From: SG8-41 sp035574195 | Lineage (GTDB): Bacteria > Pseudomonadota > Gammaproteobacteria > Burkholderiales > SG8-41 | Reading direction: 5' to 3' | Length of the DNA stretch: 7,632 nt | Assembly: GCA_035574195.1 (NCBI GenBank) | Contig: DATLZE010000054.1 | Span: 1-7,632, forward strand | In this document: in pieces, positions 1-6,181 of the stretch | Layout: each line of letters starts with the position of its first letter | Position numbering within the stretch: position 1 is the stretch's first letter | Notes under the pieces: model-generated | Seen by the model: only the letters and a program-made list of their open reading frames with translations | Databases searched by the model: none | What the model was told of the DNA's origin: nothing | Made by a program: the position numbers and the translations under genes

Positions 1-1
1 C

Positions 2-58
2 GGGCGCGCCGTGCTGCGCGCCCGCCGCGCCAAACGCCGCGCGCGGCTCAGTGTCTGA
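2..58 (+). CDS. rpmH: 50S ribosomal protein bL34, C-terminal end (partial)
   Basis: The first 18 codons read GRAVLRARRAKRRARLSV and then TGA at 56-58. This matches the very basic C-terminal tail of bL34 (family pattern GR.V...RRAKGR.RLSV), a small protein of about 44-46 residues in the large ribosomal subunit that packs against 23S rRNA. The start and first half lie before the window. The position directly ahead of rnpA is the standard one, since rpmH and rnpA are usually co-transcribed next to dnaA. The piece is short, so the call rests on the tail sequence together with the following rnpA. Both agree. Confidence 0.9.
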   Translation, partial: GRAVLRARRAKRRARLSV

Positions 59-96
59 GCCATAACAGCACCGCCACCCTGCCTCGCAGCGCGCGC

Positions 97-423
97 TTGC
101 TGCGGCGCGAGCAGTTCGCGGCGGTCTTGGCCCATGGGGCGGCGGGCGTGCGCCGTCACTTCGTCGTGTTCGCGAAGCCCAATGGCTTGCACGCGGCGCG
201 TATCGGTATCGTCGTCGGCCGCAGGGCTGCGCCCCGGGCGGTGGACCGAAACCGGATCAAGCGCATGGTGAGAGAGGCGTTCCGCCGGATCCGCTCCCGC
301 CTGGGGGGCGTGGACGTGGTGGTGCAATTGCGCCGCTGCCCGCCGCGGGGGTCGGAGCCAGCAGCGAGGGCAGAACTCGCTAGACTGTTTGCGGAGATCG
401 AAGCGCGCGCAGCGGGCGGCTGA
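97..423 (+). CDS. rnpA: Ribonuclease P protein component (true N-terminus probably further upstream)
   Basis: This is the small basic protein subunit of RNase P. It binds the catalytic RNA and helps remove 5' leaders from pre-tRNAs. The family signature is clear: RNRIKRMVREAFR, after a GIVVGRRAAPRAVD stretch, with the basic helix that contacts the RNA. TTG at 97 is the only ATG/GTG/TTG start in the window upstream of the signature that keeps the conserved region, and it gives 108 aa. The start is doubtful. The in-frame codons before it encode LPRSAR, which matches the conserved FPR..RL opening of RnpA (E. coli AFPRELRLLTPSQF). The real protein therefore probably begins earlier, for example at CTG 55 (122 aa, overlapping the rpmH TGA as CTGA) or CTG 79 (114 aa), or inside rpmH. 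No Shine-Dalgarno is clear for any of these. E. coli RnpA is 119 aa. The family call is certain; the start is not. Confidence 0.95.
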   Translation: MLRREQFAAVLAHGAAGVRRHFVVFAKPNGLHAARIGIVVGRRAAPRAVDRNRIKRMVREAFRRIRSRLGGVDVVVQLRRCPPRGSEPAARAELARLFAEIEARAAGG

Positions 424-438
424 ATCCGGGCGATCGTC

Positions 439-2097
439 ATGGACACCCAACGGCTCGTACTGTTTTTCGTTTTCTCGTTTTCGGTGTTCCTGCTGCTCGA
501 TGCCTGGCAGCGCGACCAGCAGCAGCAGGCCGCGCCACCGGCAGCGCGCGAGCAGGCGCAGAAGGCGCAGCCTGCGACAGCGGCGCCGCCCGCCCCGAGC
601 GAGAAGCTCGCGACGGCACCGCACGGCGCACCCCAGGAGCAGCAGCGCGGTTCCGAGCCGGATCAGGAAATCCGCGTGGAGACCGATCTGCTGGTCGCGC
701 GCCTGAGCACGCGAGGCGGCGACCTGCGGTATCTCGAGTTCAAGCAACATCGCGACACGCTCGACAAGAAAAGGCCGTTCGTTCTCTTCGAAACCGGTGC
801 CGAGCGCTACTACGTCGCGCAGTCGGGGCTGATCGGCGAGGGTCTGCCCAACCACCGCACGCGCTTCACTGCGCAGGCGCAGGCCTACCAGCTCTCTGAA
901 GGCCAGGACGTGCTCGAGGTGCGGCTCACCGCGCCGGTCGCGAGCGACACGCACGTCTCCAAGATTTACCGCTTCCGGCGCGCAAGCTACCTCGTGGAGG
1001 TCGCCTTCGAGATCGCGAACCGGGGAGCGGCCCCGATCGTGCCCTACGCGTATTTTCAGGTCGTGCGCGACGGCAAGCCACCCGCCGGAGACTCGGCGAT
1101 GCTGCCCACTTTCACCGGGGTGGCCGTCTACACCGAGAAGGAGAAGTTCCAGAAGGTCGCCTTCGGAGACATCGAGAAGGGCAAGACGCCGTACCCGAAG
1201 ACGGCGAACGATGGCTGGATTGCGATGCTGCAGCACTATTTCTTCAGCGCCTGGTTGCCGAAGAACGGCACCCCCCGCGAGTACTACACGCGGCGCTTGG
1301 AAGGCGATCTCTATTCCGCCGGAGTGATCGTGCCGGTGGGCGCCGTGGCGGCGGGCACCACCGCAACGGTCGCGGTGCCGCTTTATGCCGGGCCGCAGGA
1401 GCAGGACAAGCTCGCCGCGATCGCCCCGGGGCTCGAACTCACCGTGGACTATGGCTGGCTCACCGTGATCGCGGCCCCGCTGTTCTGGGTGCTCGCTTGG
1501 CTCAACCGCTGGGTCGGCAACTGGGGAGTGGCGATCATCCTGCTCACGGTCATCATCAAGCTGTTGTTCTATCCGCTCTCGGCCGCGAGCTACCGCTCGA
1601 TGGCGAGGATGCGGGTGGTCGCGCCCAAGCTGCAGCGCATCAAAGAACTCTACGGCGATGATCGCCAGCGCATGCAGCAAGCGATGATGGAGCTCTATAA
1701 GACGGAGAAGATCAACCCGCTCGGCGGCTGCATGCCGATAATTATACAAATACCTGTTTTTATTGCACTTTATTGGGTTCTCTTGGCCAGCGTCGAGCTG
1801 CGCCACGCGCCCTTCATGCTGTGGATCGAAGATTTGTCGGCACCCGACCCCTGGTTCATCCTGCCGGTGCTGATGGGGCTCACCATGATCGTGCAGACTT
1901 GGCTCAACCCGGAACCGCCCGACCCGGTGCAGGCCAAGATGATGAAGATCATGCCGATCGTGTTCAGTATTTTCTTCTTCTTCTTTCCCGCCGGGCTGGT
2001 GCTCTACTGGCTGGTGAACAACGTGCTCTCGATTGCCCAGCAGTGGCAGATCACGCGCGCGATGGAGCGCGAGGCTGCGGCGGCGCGCAAAGCTTGA
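439..2097 (+). CDS. yidC: Membrane protein insertase YidC
   Basis: YidC is the inner-membrane insertase/foldase of the Oxa1/Alb3 family, working alone or with SecYEG. At 552 aa it is the long Gram-negative form (E. coli 548). An N-terminal membrane segment (about residues 6-23, LVLFFVFSFSVFLLLDAW) leads to a Gln/Ala/Pro-rich linker (about 27-70). A large periplasmic beta domain follows (about 75-330), then the conserved C-terminal core. Membrane segments there are near 342-378, 432-454 (PIIIQIPVFIALYW), 472-490 and 503-535 (FSIFFFFFPAG). Lys374, in VIIKLLFYPL, aligns with the E. coli groove residue Arg366, so a positive charge is kept. The basic cytoplasmic stretch YRSMARMRVVAPKLQRIK follows. 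ATG 439 lies 15 nt after rnpA with only a weak Shine-Dalgarno, which suggests translational coupling. The usual yidD is absent from this gap. Codons for residues 434-447 are strikingly AT-rich compared with the rest of the gene. Confidence 0.97.
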   Translation: MDTQRLVLFFVFSFSVFLLLDAWQRDQQQQAAPPAAREQAQKAQPATAAPPAPSEKLATAPHGAPQEQQRGSEPDQEIRVETDLLVARLSTRGGDLRYLEFKQHRDTLDKKRPFVLFETGAERYYVAQSGLIGEGLPNHRTRFTAQAQAYQLSEGQDVLEVRLTAPVASDTHVSKIYRFRRASYLVEVAFEIANRGAAPIVPYAYFQVVRDGKPPAGDSAMLPTFTGVAVYTEKEKFQKVAFGDIEKGKTPYPKTANDGWIAMLQHYFFSAWLPKNGTPREYYTRRLEGDLYSAGVIVPVGAVAAGTTATVAVPLYAGPQEQDKLAAIAPGLELTVDYGWLTVIAAPLFWVLAWLNRWVGNWGVAIILLTVIIKLLFYPLSAASYRSMARMRVVAPKLQRIKELYGDDRQRMQQAMMELYKTEKINPLGGCMPIIIQIPVFIALYWVLLASVELRHAPFMLWIEDLSAPDPWFILPVLMGLTMIVQTWLNPEPPDPVQAKMMKIMPIVFSIFFFFFPAGLVLYWLVNNVLSIAQQWQITRAMEREAAAARKA

Positions 2098-2139
2098 TCC
2101 CTGTCGGCACCGACCGGCGGGCAGTGCGTGTTGATCCCG

Positions 2140-3480
2140 ATGACCGATGGCGACACGATCGCGGCGATTGCCACCGCGCCCGGGCGCAGCGGCATCGGGA
2201 TAGTGCGGGTTTCAGGGCGCTCGCTCGCTTCCCTCGTCGCCGGCGTGATCGGCAGGCCGCTGCCACCGAGGCGGGCAGTGCTCGCCAATTTTCTGGATGC
2301 GCGCGGCGAGGTTCTCGATCAGGGGATCGCGCTCTATTTTCCGGCACCTCATTCCTATACCGGTGAGGACGTGCTCGAATTGCAGGGGCACGGCGGGCCG
2401 GTGGTGCTGCGGCTGGTGCTGCGGCGCTGTCTCGAGCTCGGCGCGCGTATCGCCGAACCCGGCGAGTTTACCCGGCGCGCTTTTCTGAACGACAAGCTCG
2501 ATCTCGCGCAGGCGGAGAGCGTAGCCGATCTCATCGATGCCGCCACCAGCGAGGCGGCGCGCAGCGCGATGCGTTCGCTGCAGGGCGCCTTCTCGGACCG
2601 GATCGAGGAGCTCTGCCACCGCTTGATCGAGTTGCGCACGCTGGTCGAGGCGACGCTCGATTTTCCCGACGAGGAGATCGAATTCCTCGAGCGCGCCGAT
2701 GCGCAGGGGCGTCTCGAGAACGTGCGCGGGCAACTGGCCCAAGTGCTGGCAGCCTCCGAGCAGGGGAGCCTGCTGCGCGAGGGCCTGTACGTGGTTCTGG
2801 CCGGACAGCCCAATGTCGGCAAGTCGAGCCTGCTCAACGCGCTTGCGGGCGAGGAACTGGCGATCGTGACCGAGATTCCCGGCACTACCCGCGATGCGAT
2901 TCGCCAGAGCATCAATATCGAGGGCATTCCGGTGCACGTGATCGATACCGCAGGGCTGCGCGAATCGGAGGACCCGGTGGAGCAGCTCGGCATCGCCCGC
3001 ACCTGGGCTGCGATCGAGAAGGCGGACTTGGTGTTGTTGGTGATCGACGCGACGCGGGGGGAGGATGCGGCGGATCAGGCCATCCTGGCGCAGCTTCCCA
3101 GGCGGCTCGCATGTATTCGCGTCATGAACAAGATCGACCTCCTCGCGCGCAGCGAGGCTTTGGAGCACGGGGACGGCCAGACAAAGGTCTGGCTTTCAGC
3201 CAAGACCGGCAGGGGAGTGGGGCTCTTGCGTCAAGCCGTGCTGGAGAGCGCGGGCTGGACGGGAGGCGGCGAGGGGCTTTTCTTGGCGCGGGAGCGGCAT
3301 GTCAAGGCGTTGCAGAAGGCGCAGGAGCATCTGGAACAGGCGGCGCGAGTCGGCAACCAGCTGGAATTCTTTGCCGAAGAACTGAGGCTGGCGCACGAAG
3401 CCTTGGGCAGCATCACTGGCGCCTTTACCACCGAGGACTTGCTGGGCGAGATCTTTTCTCGCTTCTGTATCGGGAAGTGA
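2140..3480 (+). CDS. mnmE: tRNA uridine-5-carboxymethylaminomethyl(34) synthesis GTPase MnmE
   Basis: MnmE is the GTPase half of the MnmE-MnmG complex, which adds the (carboxymethyl)aminomethyl group to C5 of wobble U34 in certain tRNAs. Numbered from ATG 2140 (446 aa; E. coli 454), an N-terminal tetrahydrofolate-binding domain (about 1-118) begins MTDGDTIAAIATAPGRSGIG. A helical domain follows, interrupted by the G domain: G1 GQPNVGKSS at 222-230, G2 TTRD at 249-252, G3 DTAG at 269-272 and G4 NKID at 330-333. The protein ends with the family's C-terminal CIGK; Cys443 is the conserved catalytic-site cysteine. Start choice: ATG 2140 aligns with E. coli MSDNDTI. GTG 2128 in the same frame adds only MLIP and has a better-spaced GGCGGG (2116-2121), so it is a real alternative. 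The gene lies 42 nt after yidC and 145 nt before its partner mnmG. Confidence 0.97.
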   Translation: MTDGDTIAAIATAPGRSGIGIVRVSGRSLASLVAGVIGRPLPPRRAVLANFLDARGEVLDQGIALYFPAPHSYTGEDVLELQGHGGPVVLRLVLRRCLELGARIAEPGEFTRRAFLNDKLDLAQAESVADLIDAATSEAARSAMRSLQGAFSDRIEELCHRLIELRTLVEATLDFPDEEIEFLERADAQGRLENVRGQLAQVLAASEQGSLLREGLYVVLAGQPNVGKSSLLNALAGEELAIVTEIPGTTRDAIRQSINIEGIPVHVIDTAGLRESEDPVEQLGIARTWAAIEKADLVLLVIDATRGEDAADQAILAQLPRRLACIRVMNKIDLLARSEALEHGDGQTKVWLSAKTGRGVGLLRQAVLESAGWTGGGEGLFLARERHVKALQKAQEHLEQAARVGNQLEFFAEELRLAHEALGSITGAFTTEDLLGEIFSRFCIGK

Positions 3481-3484
3481 CCTG

Positions 3485-3500
3485 GGTTTCACGTGGAACA
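3485..3500. other. parS-like centromere site 1 (ParB-binding palindrome)
   Basis: The 16 bases GGTTTCACGTGGAACA match the widely conserved chromosomal parS consensus TGTTTCACGTGAAACA at 14 of 16 positions, with the CACGTG core intact at 3490-3495. The mismatches are the first base and one base of the right arm. The site begins 4 nt after the mnmE stop codon. ParB is known to load on such sites and slide outward as a CTP-dependent clamp. A parB gene lies downstream in this window, which supports the call. Confidence 0.85.
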
Positions 3501-3536
3501 TCGCCGCCGACGGCGAGGATGCTGCATCGCAGCATC
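3501..3536. repeat. Two adjacent small inverted repeats between the parS sites
   Basis: Two short perfect hairpins fill the spacer between the parS sites. The first pairs TCGCCG (3501-3506) with CGGCGA (3511-3516) around a 4-nt loop. The second pairs GATGCTGC (3518-3525) with GCAGCATC (3529-3536) around the 3-nt loop ATC. Neither is followed by a T-run, so they are not classic rho-independent terminators, although the second could stabilise the mnmE mRNA 3' end. Function is unknown. Confidence 0.5.
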
Positions 3537-3537
3537 A

Positions 3538-3553
3538 CGTTTCACGTGAAACC
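3538..3553. other. parS-like centromere site 2 (ParB-binding palindrome)
   Basis: The 16 bases CGTTTCACGTGAAACC contain a perfect 14-bp palindrome (GTTTCACGTGAAAC). They match the chromosomal parS consensus at 14 of 16 positions, differing only at the outermost base on each side. This is the better of the two sites. Its centre is 53 bp from that of the first, about five helical turns. It lies between mnmE and mnmG, upstream of the proposed mnmG promoter. Confidence 0.92.
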
Positions 3554-3590
3554 TGGTAGCCAGCCAGTGCGCTGCACAGAAGTTTTCGGG

Positions 3591-3596
3591 TATCAT
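3591..3596 (+). promoter_or_regulatory. Possible -10 element of an mnmG promoter
   Basis: TATCAT matches the sigma-70 -10 consensus TATAAT at 5 of 6 bases. It lies 29 nt ahead of the mnmG start, which would give a leader of about 20-25 nt. The 15-18 nt-spaced hexamers upstream are poor -35 matches, so the call rests on the -10 and on the fact that this is the only intergenic region large enough for a promoter. mnmG could also be read through from mnmE. Confidence 0.35.
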
Positions 3597-3606
3597 TAGC
3601 AGCGCA

Positions 3607-3621
3607 AGAGGAAGCGCCTCT
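3607..3621 (+). promoter_or_regulatory. mnmG Shine-Dalgarno within a small hairpin
   Basis: AGAGGA (3607-3612) is the only Shine-Dalgarno-like sequence before the mnmG ATG at 3626. It sits 13 nt upstream, further than usual. The same bases can pair: AGAGG (3607-3611) with CCTCT (3617-3621), loop AAGCG. If the 5-bp stem forms, the ribosome binding bases are partly hidden. Confidence 0.4.
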
Positions 3622-3625
3622 AATC

Positions 3626-5560
3626 ATGCAACCTATTGAAAAATATGATGTTATTGTAGTAGGCGGGGGCCACGCCGGGACCGAGGCCGCGCTCGCAGCC
3701 GCCCGGATGGGTTGCCAGACGCTCCTGCTCACCCACAGCCTCGAGACCCTGGGCCAGATGTCGTGCAATCCCTCGATCGGCGGCATCGGCAAGGGCCATC
3801 TGGTCAAGGAAATCGATGCCCTGGACGGCGCCATGGCGGCGGCGGCCGACGAGGCAGGCATTCAGTTCCGCATCCTCAATTCCCGCAAGGGGCCGGCGGT
3901 GCGTGCCACGCGCGCGCAGGCCGACCGCGTGCTCTACAAGAAGGCAATCCGCAGCCGGCTCGAGAACCAGCCTCGGCTGCGCCTGTTCCAGCAGGCCGTC
4001 GACGACATCGTGCTCGAGGGCGAGCGTGCCGCGGGAGTGGTGACCCAGCTCGGATACGTGTTCTCCGCGCGCGCGGTGGTCCTGACCACCGGTACCTTTC
4101 TCGCTGGCCTGATCCATGTCGGGCTCAAGAACTATCAGGCGGGGCGCGCGGGCGAGCCTCCTGCGCTGACACTCGCGCGGCGGCTGCGCGAGCGCAGCCT
4201 GCCGGCGGGGCGGCTCAAGACCGGAACCCCGCCGCGCCTCGACGGGCGCACCATAGATTTCTCGCTACTGACGCCGCAGCCCGGCGACGAGCCGACGCCC
4301 GTGTTCTCTTTCCTCGGGCGCCGCGAGCAGCACCCACCGCAGCTGCCGTGCTGGATCACGCACACTAACGAGCGCACCCACGAAATCATCCGCAGCGCAC
4401 TCGATCGCTCGCCGCTTTACACCGGCGTGATCGAGGGCATCGGCCCGCGCTACTGTCCCTCGATCGAGGACAAGGTGGTGCGCTTCGCCCACAAGAGCTC
4501 GCACCAGATCTTCCTCGAGCCCGAGGGGCTCACGGTGAACGAGTTCTATCCGAATGGCATCTCGACCAGCCTGCCCTACGACGTGCAGGTCGAGCTGGTG
4601 CGTTCGATTCGCGGGCTCGAGCGCGCACACCTGACGCGCCCCGGCTACGCGATCGAGTACGACTACTTCGATCCGCGGGGGCTCAAGCGCTCGCTCGAGA
4701 CGAAGGCGATCGCCGGACTGTTCTTCGCCGGACAGATCAACGGCACCACCGGCTACGAGGAGGCCGCCGCGCAGGGCATTCTCGCCGGCATCAACGCGGC
4801 GCTCTACGCGAAGGAACGCGAACCGTGGTGCCCGCGGCGCGACGAGGCCTACCTCGGCGTGCTGGTGGACGATCTCGTCACCCGCGGGGTGTCCGAGCCC
4901 TATCGCATGTTCACGAGCCGCGCCGAATACCGGCTCTCGCTGCGCGAGGACAATGCCGACTTGCGGCTGACCGAGACCGGACGGCGCCTGGGCGCGGTGG
5001 GCGAGGCGCGCTGGGAGGCGTTCTCGCGCAAGCGCGAGGCGATCGCGCGCGAGCAGGAGCGGCTGAAGAGCACCTGGATCAATCCACGGGCGCTCCCCCG
5101 CGATGCAGCCGAGCGCCTTTTCGGCCAGCCGCTCGAGCGCGAGCACACGCTCGCCGAGCTGTTGCGGCGCCCCGGCGTGAGCTACGCGCAGCTGATGGCG
5201 CTGCCGGGCGCCGGCCCCGGCGTGACCGAGGAGCAGGTCGCCGAACAGGTCGAGATCCAGGCCAAGTACCAGGGCTATGTCGAGCGCCAGCGCGAAGAGA
5301 TCGCGCGCCACGGCCACTACGAGGGTCTGCGGTTGCCGCCCGACGTGGACTACACCACCGTGCGCGGCCTCTCGGTCGAAGTACAGCAGAAGCTCAATCA
5401 GCATCGCCCCGAGACGCTCGGGCAGGCGGCGCGCATCTCGGGGGTGACCCCGGCGGCGATCTCGGTGCTGCTCGTGCATCTGAAGCGGGGGCTCGGCGCG
5501 CGGGCGGCGCCGCGCGCCGACACGCATGGAATCGAGCCGCGCGCCAGCAAGAGCGCATGA
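3626..5560 (+). CDS. mnmG: tRNA uridine-5-carboxymethylaminomethyl(34) synthesis enzyme MnmG (GidA)
   Basis: MnmG is the FAD- and NADH-dependent partner of MnmE in wobble U34 modification of tRNA. It has 644 aa (E. coli 629). The FAD-binding Rossmann motif VGGGHAGTEAA starts near residue 12. The two functionally important cysteines are both present and at the E. coli positions: Cys47 in MSCNPSIGGIGKGH and Cys277 in RYCPSIEDK. Other family blocks are NGISTSLPYDVQ, GQINGTTGYEEAAAQG and SRAEYRLSLREDNAD. The C-terminal helical domain, which contacts MnmE and tRNA, ends with GVTPAAISVLLVHLKR and a poorly conserved Ala/Arg-rich tail of about 25 residues. ATG 3626 places the FAD motif at the expected distance. 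The first 12 codons are AT-rich, then composition switches abruptly to GC-rich. The end overlaps rsmG by 35 nt. It heads the likely mnmG-rsmG-parA-parB unit. Confidence 0.98.
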   Translation: MQPIEKYDVIVVGGGHAGTEAALAAARMGCQTLLLTHSLETLGQMSCNPSIGGIGKGHLVKEIDALDGAMAAAADEAGIQFRILNSRKGPAVRATRAQADRVLYKKAIRSRLENQPRLRLFQQAVDDIVLEGERAAGVVTQLGYVFSARAVVLTTGTFLAGLIHVGLKNYQAGRAGEPPALTLARRLRERSLPAGRLKTGTPPRLDGRTIDFSLLTPQPGDEPTPVFSFLGRREQHPPQLPCWITHTNERTHEIIRSALDRSPLYTGVIEGIGPRYCPSIEDKVVRFAHKSSHQIFLEPEGLTVNEFYPNGISTSLPYDVQVELVRSIRGLERAHLTRPGYAIEYDYFDPRGLKRSLETKAIAGLFFAGQINGTTGYEEAAAQGILAGINAALYAKEREPWCPRRDEAYLGVLVDDLVTRGVSEPYRMFTSRAEYRLSLREDNADLRLTETGRRLGAVGEARWEAFSRKREAIAREQERLKSTWINPRALPRDAAERLFGQPLEREHTLAELLRRPGVSYAQLMALPGAGPGVTEEQVAEQVEIQAKYQGYVERQREEIARHGHYEGLRLPPDVDYTTVRGLSVEVQQKLNQHRPETLGQAARISGVTPAAISVLLVHLKRGLGARAAPRADTHGIEPRASKSA

Positions 5561-6179
5561 TCCGGCGACCGAGCTCGCCCGCGGCGCCGCGCGGCTCGGG
5601 CTCGCGCTCTCGCCCACGGCGCAGCGCAAGCTGCTCGACTACCTCGCGCTGCTCGCCAAGTGGAACCGCGTCTACAACCTCACCGCGGTGCGCGATCCGG
5701 GCCGGATGGTGACTCGGCACCTGCTCGACAGCCTGGCGGTCGCCCCGCATGTTGCGGCCTCGACGCTGCTCGACGTAGGCAGCGGCGCGGGGCTGCCCGG
5801 CATCCCGCTCGCGCTGGCGGACCCGGGGCTGCGCGTGACCCTCGTGGATTCGAGCCGCAAGAAGGCTGCATTCCTGCGCCAGGTTGCAATCGAGCTCGCG
5901 GCGGCGAACATCGAGGTCGTGTGCGAGCGGGTCGAGACCTGGCATCCCGGCAGGCTGTTCGAGGTCGTGATCACGCGCGCGTTCGCGAGCCTGGCCGGCT
6001 TCGCCGCCGCCGCCGGCCGACTCGTCGCCCCGGGCGGCCGGCTGGCGGCGATGAAGGGGGCGCTTCCCCAAGAGGAGCTCGCGCGGCTGCCGACGGGCTG
6101 GCGGCTCGAACGCGCGATCCCGCTCGCGGTCCCCGGGCTCGCCGCGCCGCGCCACCTGATCCTGCTCGAGCGCCCGTGA
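5526..6179 (+). CDS. rsmG: 16S rRNA (guanine(527)-N7)-methyltransferase RsmG (GidB)
   Basis: RsmG uses S-adenosylmethionine to methylate N7 of G527 in the 530 loop of 16S rRNA. In other bacteria its loss gives low-level streptomycin resistance. The protein has 217 aa (E. coli 207). Visible blocks are LLAKWNRVYNLTAVRDP and MVTRHLLDSL near the N-terminus, the SAM-binding loop LDVGSGAGLPGIPLA (Asp83, then GSGAGLPG at 85-92), the acidic strand end VTLVDSSRKKAAFLRQ, and the ITRAF block. ATG 5526 starts inside the last codons of mnmG and gives a 35-nt overlap. It has no strong Shine-Dalgarno, so coupling to mnmG translation is likely. A slightly shorter protein cannot be excluded, since conservation begins around residue 15. 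The stop overlaps a possible GTG start of parA. Confidence 0.97.
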   Translation: MESSRAPARAHDPATELARGAARLGLALSPTAQRKLLDYLALLAKWNRVYNLTAVRDPGRMVTRHLLDSLAVAPHVAASTLLDVGSGAGLPGIPLALADPGLRVTLVDSSRKKAAFLRQVAIELAAANIEVVCERVETWHPGRLFEVVITRAFASLAGFAAAAGRLVAPGGRLAAMKGALPQEELARLPTGWRLERAIPLAVPGLAAPRHLILLERP

Positions 6180-6181
6180 GC

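Noticed and set aside
1741..1746. Perfect TATAAT on the minus strand inside yidC, a possible antisense promoter
   Set aside because: It falls in the AT-rich codon island, where such a match is expected by chance, and no acceptable -35 lies 16-18 nt upstream.
2098..2139. Possible terminator or promoter between yidC and mnmE
   Set aside because: Only a 4-bp stem can be drawn, there is no T-run, and no promoter-like hexamers are present; the genes are probably co-transcribed.
2935..2940. CACGTG core in mnmE as a third parS site
   Set aside because: The flanks (GGTG and ATCG) do not match the parS arms; a chance hexamer in coding DNA.
2212..3168. Minus-strand open frame of 318 codons opposite mnmE
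   Set aside because: It mirrors the MnmE coding frame and shows no independent motif or ribosome binding site.
3481..3625. Origin of replication in the mnmE-mnmG gap
   Set aside because: No DnaA-box-like TTATCCACA and no AT-rich unwinding segment is seen; the origin is more likely outside the window near dnaA, upstream of rpmH.
4075..4090. Inverted repeat GGTGGTC-CT-GACCACC in mnmG
   Set aside because: It encodes the conserved VVLTTG block, so the repeat is explained by protein coding, and a 2-nt loop cannot form a stable hairpin.
4265..5629. Minus-strand open frame of 454 codons opposite mnmG
   Set aside because: It is antisense to conserved MnmG sequence and has no recognisable domain; a composition artefact.
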